DNA of 64,000 bases from positions 11,580,905 to 11,644,904 of the forward strand of contig NC_136019.1 of NCBI RefSeq assembly GCF_048128805.1. The letters are read 5' to 3'. Below the pieces are notes generated by a model. That model was not told where the DNA came from. It made no database searches and was given only the letters and a program-made list of their open reading frames with translations. This document shows, in pieces, positions 1 to 13,895 of this stretch (position 1 is the stretch's first letter; every line of letters starts with the position of its first letter). The DNA is from Centroberyx gerrardi (Eukaryota > Chordata > Actinopteri > Beryciformes > Berycidae). Both the position numbers and the translations under genes were made by a program.

Positions 1-1476
1 GCCAGCCACAATAAAAAAGGGGCTTCCGGTAATAATATTAAAAATAAAACCCTCACTGACGAACAAAGTACAAAGAGCAAAATAGAAAATACCAAAGTTA
101 AAATAAAATATGTATTTACAGCGAAATATCTAGTAATATAAATAACTTCTAATGTCCCTTTCACAACACAATATAACGATGTTGTTGATTGTACACCTCA
201 ATCCGCACTTATTATGTTTTCAAACGTGACAAACAGTAGGCTTTTACTTTGAAGAGAAAATCGCTCAACCTCCGGCTTTGTCCTGGTAGGGGAAACCATA
301 GCTGTCAGTTTCTAGACGACACGGAATAGTGTGGCACCGGGTGTAACCAACGAGCTAACGTTAGGCTAGTTAGATGTAGCTAGCTTTTAGATTTTGTCGT
401 CGTACGCAGCTGTAGACTGTACATTATACACACGATTATTTATCGTTGGCGATTAAAGTCACTGTAGTGATTGCATTACAGTCACACTACTGTTGTCGTC
501 GACGTCGTCGATTTGGTTGTTTTGTAGCTGACCCGTGTTGGCCAGTTCGCTAGCTAGCCCCCTCAGCTAGCTAGCTTATGGGTGTCAAAGTTAGCCGTGA
601 CTTCACTGGGTGTCTGGTTGCCTGATCTCACATTACGGACACGTCAAGGTAAACATAGCTATCAGCGAGTTTGAAAGCTAGCTAGCAAGCTAATGTTTGT
701 TCACCGTCACCCATCTTTCGTGCTAGCACCACAGAAATAAACATGAAAACGTTTACTAGTAAACTGTGAGGAACCCTGCCAATTGCGTTTGGTAACTTCA
801 GCTAATGTTAATGGAAAGGTCATTGTCATTTTTCCTTTCGATAAGCTAATTCGACAACTAGCTAAACATTACTCCCACCTAGCTTAACTAGCGCTAACGT
901 TGGCTAGCTTCTAGTGTCAAACCCATCAGTTTCTTGTGAGCTGGAAGAATTTAACTAACCTTACGCTCATGAGTTTTTTTAGCTGGTCTTCTTAAATGTA
1001 TTGATTTGGTAAATGTTAAGTTTCATCAACAATAAAATCAGGAATCATATATATTTTGTAGTTTTTGTATGACTGACTAATTCACTTATTAGCCAGCTAA
1101 TATCGTTAAATTAACGCTAATCATAAGTTTATATAAATTTACCCACAATTACACCACAATTACACTAAGCTATTTTAACCACATCCTACCAACATAAGTC
1201 ATTCACTCCTTTATGTGCATCTAATTAAAGCTTGAACACTGGGGTTTTGTCTCCTAAAATGTTCCAGTAGTTATGTAATCTGATTCCTTAGTTACCCTTT
1301 GACTTGCCACATCACACTGTAAGATCAATTGCTATCACTGGCAATAAATCCTGTGAACATCTGATAAATTGAGATTGTGCAGTATGAAACATAAGCCTTC
1401 CCATTTAAATTCTAACATGTCTAACCTATATCTTACCAAAGGCTGATCAAATCTGCATCGTGATTTGGGGGCTGTG
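1..1476 (+). promoter_or_regulatory. OSBP upstream region with probable non-coding first exon
   Basis: No protein-coding exon is visible before the ATG at 1477. The stretch from about 250 to 650 has more CpG than the AT-rich DNA after it and contains many short GCTAGC-type words. A consensus-like donor (AAG then GTAAAC) follows position 648, so a non-coding exon 1 ending there and spliced to the coding exon near 1440 is plausible. The remaining part, about 660-1430, is AT-rich and looks intronic. This is inference from composition and a single splice signal; no TATA box was identified. Confidence 0.35.
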
Positions 1477-4400
1477 ATGTCGGAGCCCAAGACCCCCACT
1501 CCAACCCCAGCCGGCGACACATACAAAGGATGGGTGTTCAAATGGACAAATTATATCAAGGGATATCAACGGAGATGGTTTGTCCTGAGTAACGGATTAC
1601 TGTCGTACTACAGGTACGATTTCCTACAAAACACAAATAGAATTCAGCAAGCAAATGGCCTCGATCATGTCACCCTTTATCTGCTGTAGCTACTGTTTTA
1701 TTACACTCACTCAGCCTAGATTCTGATTAACCTTAATTAACATAACTTGCAAAGTTAGTGCATTTAATATAATGTGCTATATATTGAGATAAATAGCCCT
1801 ACCTCATCTGAGTTCAAATTTTTTTTACCAGTTGAATTTCCAAGTCTGATCAAAGCATAGTAATGAATACAAACCCCGTATTCTTTAGGATTGCGGTGGC
1901 ATGTGGAAGTATTTAAAGCTTTTTGTGTCTCTGATTATCAGGACCCAGGCAGAGATGGGCCACACGTGTAGGGGCACGATCAACTTGGCCACAGCAACTA
2001 TTGCTGTGGACGACGCTTGCAACTTTGTGATCTCTAATGGTGGGGCACAGACGTATCACCTGAAAGCCAGTTGTGAGGTGGAGCGTCAGCGCTGGATCAC
2101 TGCTCTGGAGTTGGCCAAAGCCAAGGCTGCCCGCATGCAGGCCGAGTCAGGTAAAGCGCATGGGTGGAGACAAGACAGCTTTCAAAGAGAAGGCAGAGAG
2201 AAAAATAAACTAGTTAGTGTTCCTATTCTGTGAACAGATTCCTTTTGTACATTGAGAGATGCTTTTTAGAATGACAGAAGTGCTTTTGTCGACACTTTCT
2301 AACCTCAGCCTTTGCACTTTGCTGTCTCTTTGGTTCTTTATAGATGACTCTGGGGATGACTTCTCTCCATCCTCTGCCTCGGTGCCGCCTGGACAAGGTG
2401 GCGGGACACAAAACTCGGAAGTCCAGTCCACACTCAGGACGCTGGGCAGCAAAGTGGAGGATCTCAGCACGTGCAATGACCTCATCTCGAAACATGGCTC
2501 TGCCCTCCAGAGGTCAGCCTCTAAGTTTCTATTGCTCTCTTTTCGCTTTACCCACTGCAGGTCAAGCAGATTTACCCTGATGTAATGAGTTTGTTTCTCT
2601 TCGCTTTTTGATTATAAATGGAGAGAGCCCAAAACACATCTGACCTAAACATGTATACACAAACACACGTTTTCACACAGCTAACCACACACACAGATTT
2701 GTGTGTGTAGTTTTCTGAGATACTTTACCAATGTATTCCAGGTCTTTGTCAGAACTGGACAGCTTGCGTCTCACTGGAGAGGCCGGGGATAAGATTCGGC
2801 AGGTGACGGAGAGGGCCACACTGTTCCGCATCACCTCCAATGCCATGATCAATGTGAGTGTCATCTCCTACCTCCTACAGTATAGGTATATCTGCCTCTT
2901 TGTAGATGTAAAATGTATCCATAAGACCTGGGCCCAGTGACCAGTAGAAATGCATTCAATTATTTCCCCTTGATTGATCGTGTCTGAGACAAAGGAACCA
3001 AAATGCAAACCCTGTCTGTCCCGTACTCCAGGCAGACCAAAGCAATTGCTCAAAGTAATCTGATTTTGGTTTTCAATGAACAGTTGTCCCAGGGTCTGGT
3101 TACAGTTGCATCTGTGTGCTGTTTTGCCCCTCAGGCGTGCCGAGACTTCCTTGCACTGGCCCAGGCCCACAGTAAACGATGGCAGAAAGCCCTGCAGGCA
3201 GAGCGAGATCAGCGGGTGAGGCTGGAGGAGACCCTGGAGCAACTGGCCAAGCAGCACAACCACCTGGAGAGAGCTTTCAGAGGGGCCTCACAGGCGAACA
3301 CTCCCGCAGACAGTAAGGGTAAGATCCTGTCGGCACCGTACCTGGGCCTGCAGGTGAAAGAGGGAGAGAACTCTGCATCCTAAGTTGAATTCACATCGGT
3401 GCTCTTTGAAATTCCAAGCCATCAGGGTTCTCAAATTACTTGAATCATGGACAGAAGGGTTCCCATAGTCATGGAAAAGGGTGTGTTTTTCAGGTCTTAA
3501 AAAGTTCTAGGAAATGATACATATCCAAAAGCTGTTTTTCAACTGGTCATACAGTACTGTGCAAAAGTCTTAGGCACACGAAGATGCTTTCAAAAATAAT
3601 GAAATGAAAAGTTTCTAAATATATAAAAAAAATACTATAAAGAGCAGTCTACTGACACACTAATGCAGAAAGCAAATAAATAAACATATCAGACAAAATT
3701 GATATAAAACATCTAGGGTGCCTAAGACTTTTGTACAGTACTGTATATTTAATGTCATGCCTGGCTGTTGGCTGATGTAGTTGCCTTTTGAAGAAAAAAT
3801 AACCTAATTAACAAATTTGCTGATTACACAAGTCCCAAGTGAGAACTTGTAGCTAACCCTAACAGAGGTATTCAACAAAAAACCCGCATTTGAACATAGA
3901 CACTGACAAATAGTCTTGGAAATAAAACTGTCACACTGTCATAGTTCTGAAATTTGATTGGCAAATGTGTAGAAGGTTAGAATCTTCAGTGAGTTCTCAA
4001 AATGAAGGGTAAATCAATTTAACATAAGTACATCTAATGTAAATGAAGCTTCACATTGGTTCAGGCAGGACATGCAAGTCATGCGCGCCACATCAGCTGA
4101 TAGTCAGCTGATCCAAACAAACTGCAATCATGTTTGGCACTTCAAACAAGGCGGTCCATTTAAGCTGTCAGCTCCTCATTTGTCCCTGCGGTTCCTACTT
4201 GCCACACTGACTGGTTGTGCTGCTTTCTCCCTCCACCAACCCAGCCTCCTGCTGTTCTAGTTCCTTATTAAACAAATACAGTTGGGATGGTATGTTTCTG
4301 TAGGCTTGTCTCTTGAAATTATGTATATTCCATATTTCAATGCTATGTGTCTGCTGGGTTTAGTGCTGTATACCCTGAGGGGGTTTATTTGCGCTCCCCG

Positions 4401-7400
4401 CTGAATCTTTAGCATGCTGCTTGGATTCACACAGGGAGCAAGAGAGCAGAGTCTGTACCGCCTAATACAACTGTACAACCATTCATGCGGCAATGGTTTT
4501 AACTTCATGACGAGCGTGTTCCTGGCTGAACCGAGTGTTTTTCTTTTAAGGTTCTGCCGGGCCGGGAAAGGGCGAGGCAAGCGATGAGGACGACGACAAC
4601 GAGTTTTTCGATGCCATGGAGGAGGCGCCTGAGTTTATCACTGTGCCTGCAGACCCCCAGTTCCATAAGTCAGTGGACTCTTATTTACCCCACTGTTACA
4701 TGTGATTACTACAGATAAAATAACATGAGCGTATAGAAGCTTCCAAAGGGGGAATTTCACCCAGCCTTCATCAGTGTTCTTCCTTATCGAAGGTTTATTT
4801 GTTTAACTCATTTCCTTGTATGACCTGCAGAGTCATGATTACATCACGTCTATTAATGTAGTATGGTTTGATTCCATTACACTTGCAAGTTTGTTTTTAA
4901 TTCCCAAATTGTTTATTATGTTTTTTGTACAAGTTTAGCAGCCGCCTTCATGCTCCATTTCCATGTATGTTATGCTGTTTGTTGAGATGACTGTGACCCT
5001 TCCGCTCTTATCACTGAATCTCTTTGTTCTCCGTTTGTTTTGTGAATCTCTTTGTCAACAGAAGATCAAGCAGTAATATCAGTGGCTTCAACAGTGAAAT
5101 GTGTCCTGATGATCAGTCGGTACGTCTCAAACCGGCCTCTGCTGTACTAAGACTGAAGAGTGTCGTGCCATTGTAGAGATGACTGTTGAGCATTATCATT
5201 TGCAGTAGCTTTTATGCCTTATCTTATTGACATAATCATCTTCTGTCGGTCGTTCTTAGCTTAACGAGGAGCTGCTCGCAATCAACCAGGAGTCCCCGTC
5301 TCAGGAGGTGGTGCCGGTGAAGAAGAGGCGGAGCCGTATCCCAGACAAACCCAACTATTCCCTCAACCTGTGGAGCATCATGAAGAACTGCATCGGCAAA
5401 GAGCTGTCCAAGATCCCCATGCCTGTCAGTATTTCCACATAGGTTACTCATCATCCACTGATCAAATAAGCCTTTGTTAGTGAGTTAATGGATAATAATC
5501 AGGCTTGTTTGAGTCTTTGACGTAACGTGATCAATGTGTACAATCCTGACACCATGTTTGAGCACTCTTTAGTACCTTGGAACCAGGGATGTTAGTTTCA
5601 AACCCAAATTGATGGCCTGTCTTATAACCCATATAGGTAGTGTAATAGATATGTCATTTGGTGAGTGTATACATCTATTGTATTCTATTCTAGTGAGTGC
5701 ATACATTCATTCGTTCTATTCATAAGGCCTAAAAACCTTTTTATTTGGGAATGCTTTTTCGCGTTAACTTTTGTTTAGTGATTATTTTATGATCATTATT
5801 ATTATTATGTTTTTAACTCTGTAGCCCTTTTTAGATTCACTGTGTGAATGAAAAGAGCAGTACAAATAAAATGCATTATTATTATTAATGTACGTTCAAA
5901 TTGTTCTCTTTCCTCTCTGTAGGTGAACTTCAATGAGCCCATTTCCATGCTGCAGCGGTTGTCTGAGGACCTCGAGTACCATGAACTGCTGGATAAGGCG
6001 GCCAAGTGCCAGAGTTCCCTGGAGCAGCTGTGCTACGTGGCGGCCTTCTCCGTCTCCTCCTACTCTACCACCGTTCACCGCACGGGCAAACCCTTCAACC
6101 CTCTGCTGGGGGAGACCTACGAGTTGGATCGCCGGAGAGAGAGCGGCTACCGCTCCCTGTGCGAGCAGGTGAGGGAGAGATTACAGCAAGGAAGTTAAAG
6201 GGAACAAGGGATGGATGTCGGGAAGGAGACCTTAAGAGAGAGGTGGAGAAAAAATATCGAGGAGAGTAGTTTATTGATTGAAGGGTAGAGAGGAATCTGG
6301 GTTGTGAGAACAGTACAGGTGAAGGAAGAAAGCTGTGATTTTTAAATTGGGAGTTGGTAAGACAGGAATAGATGTACAAGGTGGGAAAAAAAGAAGGTCT
6401 GGGTTGAATGTTTAGAGGAGAGAAAGGAATGTGGAGGAGGAATGGAGGCTTAAGGCAGCTGTCTGTTAGAAAAGTAGAAGGGGAGAGATGTTTCTTTCCC
6501 TGAGGAGCAAGAAAATGAAATGATAATCCAATAAATTGTGCTTTCAGGCAGCAAATCCAGTGATCGGGCAGCTGTGGACAAAACTGTAATCAGAGCATGA
6601 GCTTTTATATAGTGGTTCTATTCAGACAAATGAGATTGGACTAGTGGGATAAACCAATGAATCCAATTGTAGATGAATGTGTGTAGTATAATGGGATTTG
6701 TGATTTTTTTTTTTTTTTGTATATTGAGTTATAACCCATCCATGTGTATGATTTTTAAAATGAAGCACACACCAAACGCATTCTCTACATTTTCTCCAGG
6801 TGAGTCACCACCCCCCAGCAGCTGCGCATCATGTGATCTCCGATCGAGGCTGGACCCTGAGGCAGGAGATCACCGTTGCCAGCAAGTTCAGGGGCAAATA
6901 CCTTTCCATTATGCCTTTAGGTGAGAGATCTACTGGTTCTGAACATTTTAGGCATGTCCTCAGGTAACATACAGGCGTGGTGCGACTGTGCCCTACATGG
7001 GTGGGGCATTAAACATTTCAGTCATTCCCAGAAGGAAAACACAACAAGTGCATTAACAGTAGTTCCACGTCATTTGTTGAGAGATGAGTCGCGTAATGAA
7101 CGTTACAGTCATGCCTTTGGGTCAGGGAAGCTTATGCATGTCAATCACGGACCGTCGCGCATACCACCCAAATGATTTATGTGTTGTCAGTCATGGTTTC
7201 TGTTTTTCACCTCGTCTGCCCTGGCTCTTCCTTACAGGCACAATTCATGCTATCTTTGAAAAGGGCAACAATCATTACACATGGAAGAAAGTTACCACCA
7301 CCGTGCACAACATCATCGTAGGCAAACTATGGATCGATCAGGTGAGACTGACCTGTACAAGAATTTCACAGTAATAGCATGGCTTTGAATAAACAGACAT

Positions 7401-9799
7401 ACCCTCAGAGTAACTAGTACTCATTTAATTGTTATTGTAATTTAATTTTAAAATTATTTTTTCTTCAGTGGAAAATGAAATTGCCTCGAGAGTGTCAGTG
7501 ATTTACTTGTTTTTTTCCCCACATCTTTCTCTTTCTGTCTCCCTTCCAGTCTGGAGAAATAGACGTGGTGAACCACACAACAGGAGACCGCTGCCATCTG
7601 AAGTTTGCCCCCTACAGCTACTTCTCCAGAGACGTGGCCAGGAAGGTGGGGCAATGGCAGAGAATGATTTGACTGATTCAGACTTGACTGCAAAATGGCT
7701 CCTCTCTCCTTTGTTCTACTTTCCCTCCCTGTTAGTCATAGCCAAGTTCCGCTTTTTGGTGAAACCGTCTGACATGTCTTCTACACTGTGCAGTGACCTC
7801 CCTGTTGCTCTTTCACAGGTCATGATGATTTACCTTCTTTTCTTTATCTCTTCCACCCCTTTACCCGCTCTCTCACCTCTCCTCAGGTGACAGGTGTGGT
7901 GATGGACAAGGACGGCAAGGCCCACTATGTGCTGTCGGGCACATGGGATGAGAAGATGGAGTTCTCCAGGGTGATGCAGAGCAGCCGAGGGGGAGAGAAT
8001 GGCACCGAGGGCAAGCAGAAGACAGTCTACCAAACCCTCAAAGCCCGAGAGGTCTGGAGGAGGAACCCTCTACCGTGAGTACTGCTTGCATGGCTGTGTG
8101 TGTGTGTTAACTTCATGCATGTACACAGGGTCCAAAATTAACACCCACGAAGGTAGAATTTAGTTAAAATGACAGTAAAATTTGGATAAATGAGAAAGGG
8201 CCATCCGTCACACTGGCTGGTAACTTTTTGAGATAACATTTGAATGCTTCAGTTATATACAGTTTTTAGTCTTTGCATGTATTCCAACCTTGTACCTGCT
8301 GGCCATCGTACATTCTTTCTGACTGTGAGCCAATCAGATCACAGTGAAACAGCAACGTTCTATCAAACAGACTCCTGATTGGTTGCCTGTTACACTTCTA
8401 GTGGCACATGCTATATTCTCTGTCTCTAGCAAGTATATTAAATTTGTGTTCCTCTCCAGAAATAGTGTAACATTTTTCTTTACCATCCCAAATGTCAGCG
8501 CCTGGAATGCTCTGATCATCTGAAACATGATCCCATCAGTAATGGCAGAATTTCATGTAAATATGAGATCTATGATCCAGCCTACTGGTGATAGACCCAC
8601 TCTGATACACAAATCAAATTTTTTGAAGCAGAAAATGGTCATCTTTCAAACACCAATGTCATCTGCTACTTGTGGAGGTCCTGGGAAAATTGGTGAAAAT
8701 TAGCCAAAAGAGCCATTCTATTGCAAATCAAATGCTTAATTAAGTTAGACTTCCCCCCTGAGGATAAATAAAGTTTTTTGAATTTCATTAATTTGTACAT
8801 GAAATATAGTGTCTTATATCGCTGTACAAGAACTTGGTATTTTGCACTGATGCAAACCCTAGAGCAATTTTACTCTTTGGTCTTATCAACTGATGATCTA
8901 TATGGGTATATGTTGTTATGTTTTATTGTGCCTTTATGTTCTTGTTTTTGTTTTATGTGTTTCTATGTGTTGTAAACCTTGTTTGCGAACCTAGTTTCCC
9001 ATACGGGGCAATGAAGTTTAACTTGAGGCGTTTACATTCTCTGTCTCTGGTTGTCCATAGCGACGGGGCAGAGGCCATGTATTTCTTCACCGACTTAGCG
9101 CTCACCCTAAACGAGTCAGAGGAGGGCGTGGCGCCCACCGACAGCCGGCGCCGGCCTGACCAGCGGCTGATGGAGGATGGTCGCTGGGACGAGGCCAATG
9201 CTGAGAAGCAGAGGCTGGAGGAGAAGCAGCGCAGCGTCCGCCGCGAGAGGGAGAGGGAGGCCGCCAGCCAGCGCACCTCAAGCCAGTCAGAAGAAGGTAA
9301 GAGTGAATCATTTCATCTTTGCTGTGCTAATGCCTTTCTCCTGTTTTCCTCTCTTCCTTGAATGGGAAAAATCTTAGAACTAAGGTGAAAAAACGATTTC
9401 CATGACCCCCCTTTTCTCTTCCAAAAGCTGTCGATGAGGACTCTTTTACTGACCCCTCTCTGAAAAGCAAGTATTCTTCTCTTTGTCCTTTTTCTCTTTC
9501 TCCTCATCACCCTTTAATTTCTGTTCTTCTAATTGCTGATTCTATTGCAAACAACACATAACCTCCTAGACGGTCTTTTTTTCTTCTTCTTCTTCTTTTT
9601 TTTTTATTTATTTTTTTTATAAAGATTGATTTTCTTATTTGTTTTTCTTCCACCAGGCGCTCCCCATGACAACTACAAGGCACTTTGGTTCGAGCGCTGT
9701 GAGGACCGCATCACAGGTGAGCAAGTTCATATCTATAAGGGAGGCTATTGGGAAGCCAAGGAGCGTGGCATCTGGGAGCCCTGCCCAGACATATTCTGA
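1477..9799 (+). CDS. osbp: Oxysterol-binding protein 1, 15 coding exons
   Basis: Encodes about 761 residues matching vertebrate OSBP, a sterol/PI4P exchanger at ER-Golgi contacts. Exons: 1477-1613, 1942-2150, 2344-2512, 2742-2853, 3135-3318, 4551-4668, 5062-5119, 5260-5424, 5923-6168, 6800-6920, 7238-7341, 7550-7645, 7887-8074, 9061-9296, 9657-9799; every junction keeps phase. Domains in order: PH (about residues 15-110, with [20 protein letters not shown]), coiled coil (about 225-265), acidic FFAT motif EFFDAMEE near 290 (VAP binding), and the lipid-binding ORD (about 350-745) with the family signature EQVSHHPP at 465-472. It ends in CPDIF then a stop. Compared with human OSBP, remembered as 807 residues, the N-terminus lacks the long Gly/Ala-rich leader and starts MSEPKTPTP. 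Nothing in the frame is broken. Identification is secure; the N-terminal start is the least certain point. Confidence 0.96.
3550..3745. mobile_element. Tc1/mariner-type MITE in OSBP intron 5
   Basis: A 196-bp element with inverted ends reading TACAGTACTGTGCAAAAGTC and, from the other side, TACAGTACTGTACAAAAGTC. It is bounded by TA, the Tc1/mariner target. The interior is AT-rich without an ORF, so it is non-autonomous. Confidence 0.85.
9428..9466 (+). other. osbp: Candidate 39-nt alternative OSBP exon with GC donor
   Basis: Between coding exons 14 and 15 an acceptor (CCAAAAG) precedes a 39-nt segment that keeps phase on both sides and reads [15 protein letters not shown] across its junctions. 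It is followed by GCAAGT, the usual form of the rare GC-AG intron donor. Skipping it also gives a clean junction ([15 protein letters not shown]), so it would be a cassette exon adding 13 residues to the linker in the last third of the protein. Human OSBP as remembered lacks it. This is seen in sequence only; RNA evidence is needed. Confidence 0.45.
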
Positions 9800-12700
9800 C
9801 CTCGGCATTGACTGGAAAGTGCCCCGAACAGACTGGTCCATTGGAGCCGACCGGTGGACAGCTACTGAAAAAGGCCCGCTTGCCCCCCTGCGACGGCTGG
9901 TTCCCTCCAATGGCTCTCTGTTCTAAGAGATCTCGAGGACGGACACTGCAGTCTGATCCAATGGGAGAACAGGGTTTTTCCCTCCGGCCTCATCCCATTT
10001 TACTCCCCAGCTCCTTGCCCAGAGTCTTAGCATCTACCCCCGTTGCGGTCACGCGCGTGCAAGGACTGGAACGAAAACTAGATGGTCGAGGCTTTGTTTT
10101 TGCGAGAGCTGATTGAAGCCAATAGTGTTCTGCTTTGACTCGTCTTAAACCTTTTGAGATGTGAAAGGAGTGAGGATAAGGGGAAGGAAATGGAATGGGT
10201 AGCGCGTCCTAATATAGGTTGTCCCTTTTGTCCCCCTCTTGATCTCTTTGTGGTCACTGTAATGGATCAAGAGCAGGAGAGGTTTGATCGACACATCTCC
10301 ACCGCCGTGTGCCGATAGCGCTCCGTGAGATAATGTAGTGTTCCTATCTTCATCCACGGCCTTGTGAGCTTAGGTAATAAAACAACTCTAAAAAAGGGGT
10401 AAAACCTGGTTAATAAATATATATATACATATATATATATATATAGTTGAAATAATTAATGTCATTAAAATGTTGATTGGTGGCCTTCAAGAAGTTGGAG
10501 AGGGTTTCTTCTTTATCTCTCACTGATTTAGTGTCTTAATGTAATGAAGTGAAGTTCTAGTGTGCTTGTGTGTATGATTGCATATCTGCTCTTCCATCAC
10601 TTTGCAATTCTGCCATTGTGCAGTATAGTGTGTTTAAAAAAAAAAAAAAATCAACAGATTATCCAAAATACTGTTTGCCCCTCTTCACGGTCACTTTTTT
10701 TTTTTTAAGTTTCAAGATATTTTTTTTCCCCCTTACCAGAGCCTTGTAGTCCACATAGTCTATGCTGATGGAAATTATGATGGTGCAATTTATACTTTTT
10801 AATTTTGGACTGTCCTTGGCTGATGTGGCTAGAAGGCCTACACACCCTGGCTTTTTACCTTAGAAACAAGCAACCTGCTCTCACCTGTCTTTACATCACG
10901 CCTGAGTGGATATGATGCTTAAATTTATAGATGGTTTCTTGTACAAACATAAAAAGCTAGAAGAAAGAGTGGGAAAAAGACTACAAATCGACACAATGGC
11001 AAAAAGGTTGTTCCACTGCTGAGAAAATCTCAATCAAATTATGGGCTAGTACAGTTTTATCCAGTAACAATTAGTAAAATTACCCATTACGACAGTAAAG
11101 GAATAATATTTAGCCATTTTGTGTCTGAAGCGAATGGTAACTAAGTTACATGGCAGTAAAATTTGTTTTAAAAAGTGTGGGGTTAAATACTTGGTGTGAT
11201 TTTGTGTTGTAAAGAGAAATGATGTGAATAACACAAGCAAGTGAGCGTAGAAAACAAGGAGAAATTAATGCAGTGGTGAAAATAACTAAAATGTCACACA
11301 CCCCACCCAGCGTACACATTTAGTCCTCTGACAAGTTCATACATATGCAAGTATGTTTTGACACCAAAAATATGGGATGTACTGTGTGCGTGAGTTTCAT
11401 AATTTTGTTTGTAAGTGTACTTAAAAATGAAGAATAAAGAAACAAAGAATTTAAAACCATTGCAAATAACTATGATTTTATAAATGTATAGAAAATCGTA
11501 TTATAGTATTGATAACTGTAATGTAGTTTTTTTTCTTGTATTATGGTTCCTCTCATATTATTGGAAGAGGAATGTCTTCATTTTCACAAAAAGGGAGTTT
11601 CCAAACTTATTGTATGAGAGCGGACACATGACACTGTTCAGTATTTTGTCTTAACAAAAGAAAAAAATCTGTTATAAACAAATGCTGTTATGTCAAAACA
11701 AATTGCTTTTCATACTCTGTCCTTTTTAATTTTATTTGTTCCATTTCAAACATTTTTCTTTGTTATTAATTGGATAACACAATTGAAGGTTGTTTGCCAA
11801 ATCAATTCTGTAGGCATTTCTGTCCTCTTGTTCAGTACAAGCTGTGCAACATTGATGGGGATGGCATATGTTGACAATGAAATAATAAAAAGCAAACAAA
11901 AATGTGTTTTCTGATTGCTTTTTCTTTTTTATCTTATAGTTTTCTACATTTGTACAGTCAAAGACATAAAATTAGATAATATTAAAGCGGATAAATTTAC
12001 ATGCTCAAGGCCCCCTGTCATTCTCAATCACAAAATTTAACAATAAAGGCTTCTTTATTGGTTCTATTTTCAGCTCTCCTTGGGCAGTTTATGTCCTCGT
12101 ATTGAAACTGTGAAACGGCAGCGAAACAGTGATGATTTGTTCAGAATTTCTTTGAGCAGTTAAAGTGCAGTATTCATAAATACTAGCTGGGTGGCTACAA
12201 CTATTTCATGTTGGGAAGCTTAAATCCACGATCTCACTAAAAGAGCAGCATGTTCTCTTGCATTTTTCCCTGTGACAAGAGCTCTTTCTTCCTCTGTATG
12301 CACTACAGGCCCCTCTCCTGGCTGTGTCATGCCAGCATATTTATTTTTAGCCAATTTTCTGAAAGGCGCACTGGAACCTACCATCCTATACATGGGGCAG
12401 AGAGAAACGGGGACCATGGTAGGGGAGTTAGGCAAACGGGGAGGGGCTTATGGATTGGCTGACCTGACAGCTGTCGGGACCAAAGGAAGCAACCGATGCA
12501 CCACATCACACTCAGGACACACCCTGCCTGCCTACGCTACAGTATAGTACAGTACAGTGGACAGGAGGGTTGGAGAGACAGTGAGAGTTTGCATAACAGC
12601 ATACGGGCCGCTACAGCCTGTACATTACTATTGAGAGAGAGAGAGGGAGGGATGAGAATGCTGAATCAGTGAAACTGCATGAAAGCCTGGGAGAGGGTGG

Positions 12701-13891
12701 AAGAGGGTAAACGGCAGGAAGAGAGGGAAGGGAAAGATAACAGCCGGGGTGGAGTGGGTAAGGTGTACGATGTCTTACCAAAATGACTTGTCATTCGTTT
12801 AATCTCTCTGAATGTGGAGCTTAAATTTGACTTTTTACCTAAAGCTTAAATATTACCTCCTCAGTTAAAAACCCAAGTCGATCAGTGAGACTTTATCAAA
12901 ATACTGCTTTAGAATAAATTGCTAGAGTTCAAGTTTGAAGACGGAGCTTCCCCTGCACTTTTCAGCAAACCAGAAAAGTGAGGTAAGGTTTTTAAACCAA
13001 TATGTCTGCTTTGTGTTGCAGTGGTGCCGATGTTGTTTACATAGTGCAGTGACATCAAGCTGGAGTCACTGATTCCCACTGGAGAACAAGTGAGGGGAAA
13101 AAAAAAATACATATGTAGATTGACACTGACGCATATGAACAGGAATCACCAGACTGGGTTAATAGATACAATGTTGCAGGTATGGAGAAAATGCAGCCTA
13201 TTCAGTACAGTAGCTGTCCAGCCTATTTAGTCATTTCTTGACACGCATATGTTGAATGAAATTTGACTGCATGTTGATTCTCGGTCGATAGATTTGACAG
13301 TGGACAAGGTGCATAGAGATTGCAGCCTCCTGATTACACTTGTCATACTGACATGCCTTTGACTGATAGTATCTGCTCAAGAATGTTTAGAGGATGTTCA
13401 GAAAACAAGAATGCACATTGTACTATGATAACTAAGGCCTGGCAATCCAAAGGTCTGAAAACCTTGAACGTTTGTGGATTTGAGAATAATAAAATGAAGC
13501 CTTAAAAGTTTTTGAAAATGAATAGATGGCCTTAAGAGTACTTGGTTTGTAATGAAAATATAGCACTCAAATTCATCAGTAAGCGTCAGATCTCTGGACT
13601 TATGTCCTAGGATCAACATGGACGGATATATACTTTGATATAGTTTTAAAATGAATGATTGGTTTCTTGACCTGACAAGATGATAATTCTATGAATTCTA
13701 ATTTTGACCAATGTCATGTCTTACTCCAGGACAATTTTGAGTCCTTGAAGTTCACCAAACAAGGCCTTTAAAGTAATTGAAAAGTTCTTGAATTTGATGT
13801 CGAAGTGGGAACCTTGTGTGAAAAGTATATAGACCGGTTGCAGTTGCAAATTTAGGCACGTGTTCCTACTGTATCTCTCACCTGCCCCCAG
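9800..13891 (+). other. OSBP 3' UTR and OSBP-acy3 intergenic region
   Basis: No further coding exon is seen. The OSBP 3' UTR probably runs from 9800 to one of the AATAAA signals at 11433-11438 or 11884-11889; an earlier AATAAA-like site lies near 10377. Poly-A and poly-T runs and a short TA repeat (about 10420-10444) occur. From about 12000 to 13890 the sequence is intergenic and holds no recognisable gene. Small open frames here have no familiar similarity and no splice support. Confidence 0.5.
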
Positions 13892-13895
13892 TCAG

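Noticed and set aside
8918-9361. Long frame through OSBP exon 14 with a hydrophobic N-terminal part
   Set aside because: The upstream part is intron; only 9061-9296 is coding.
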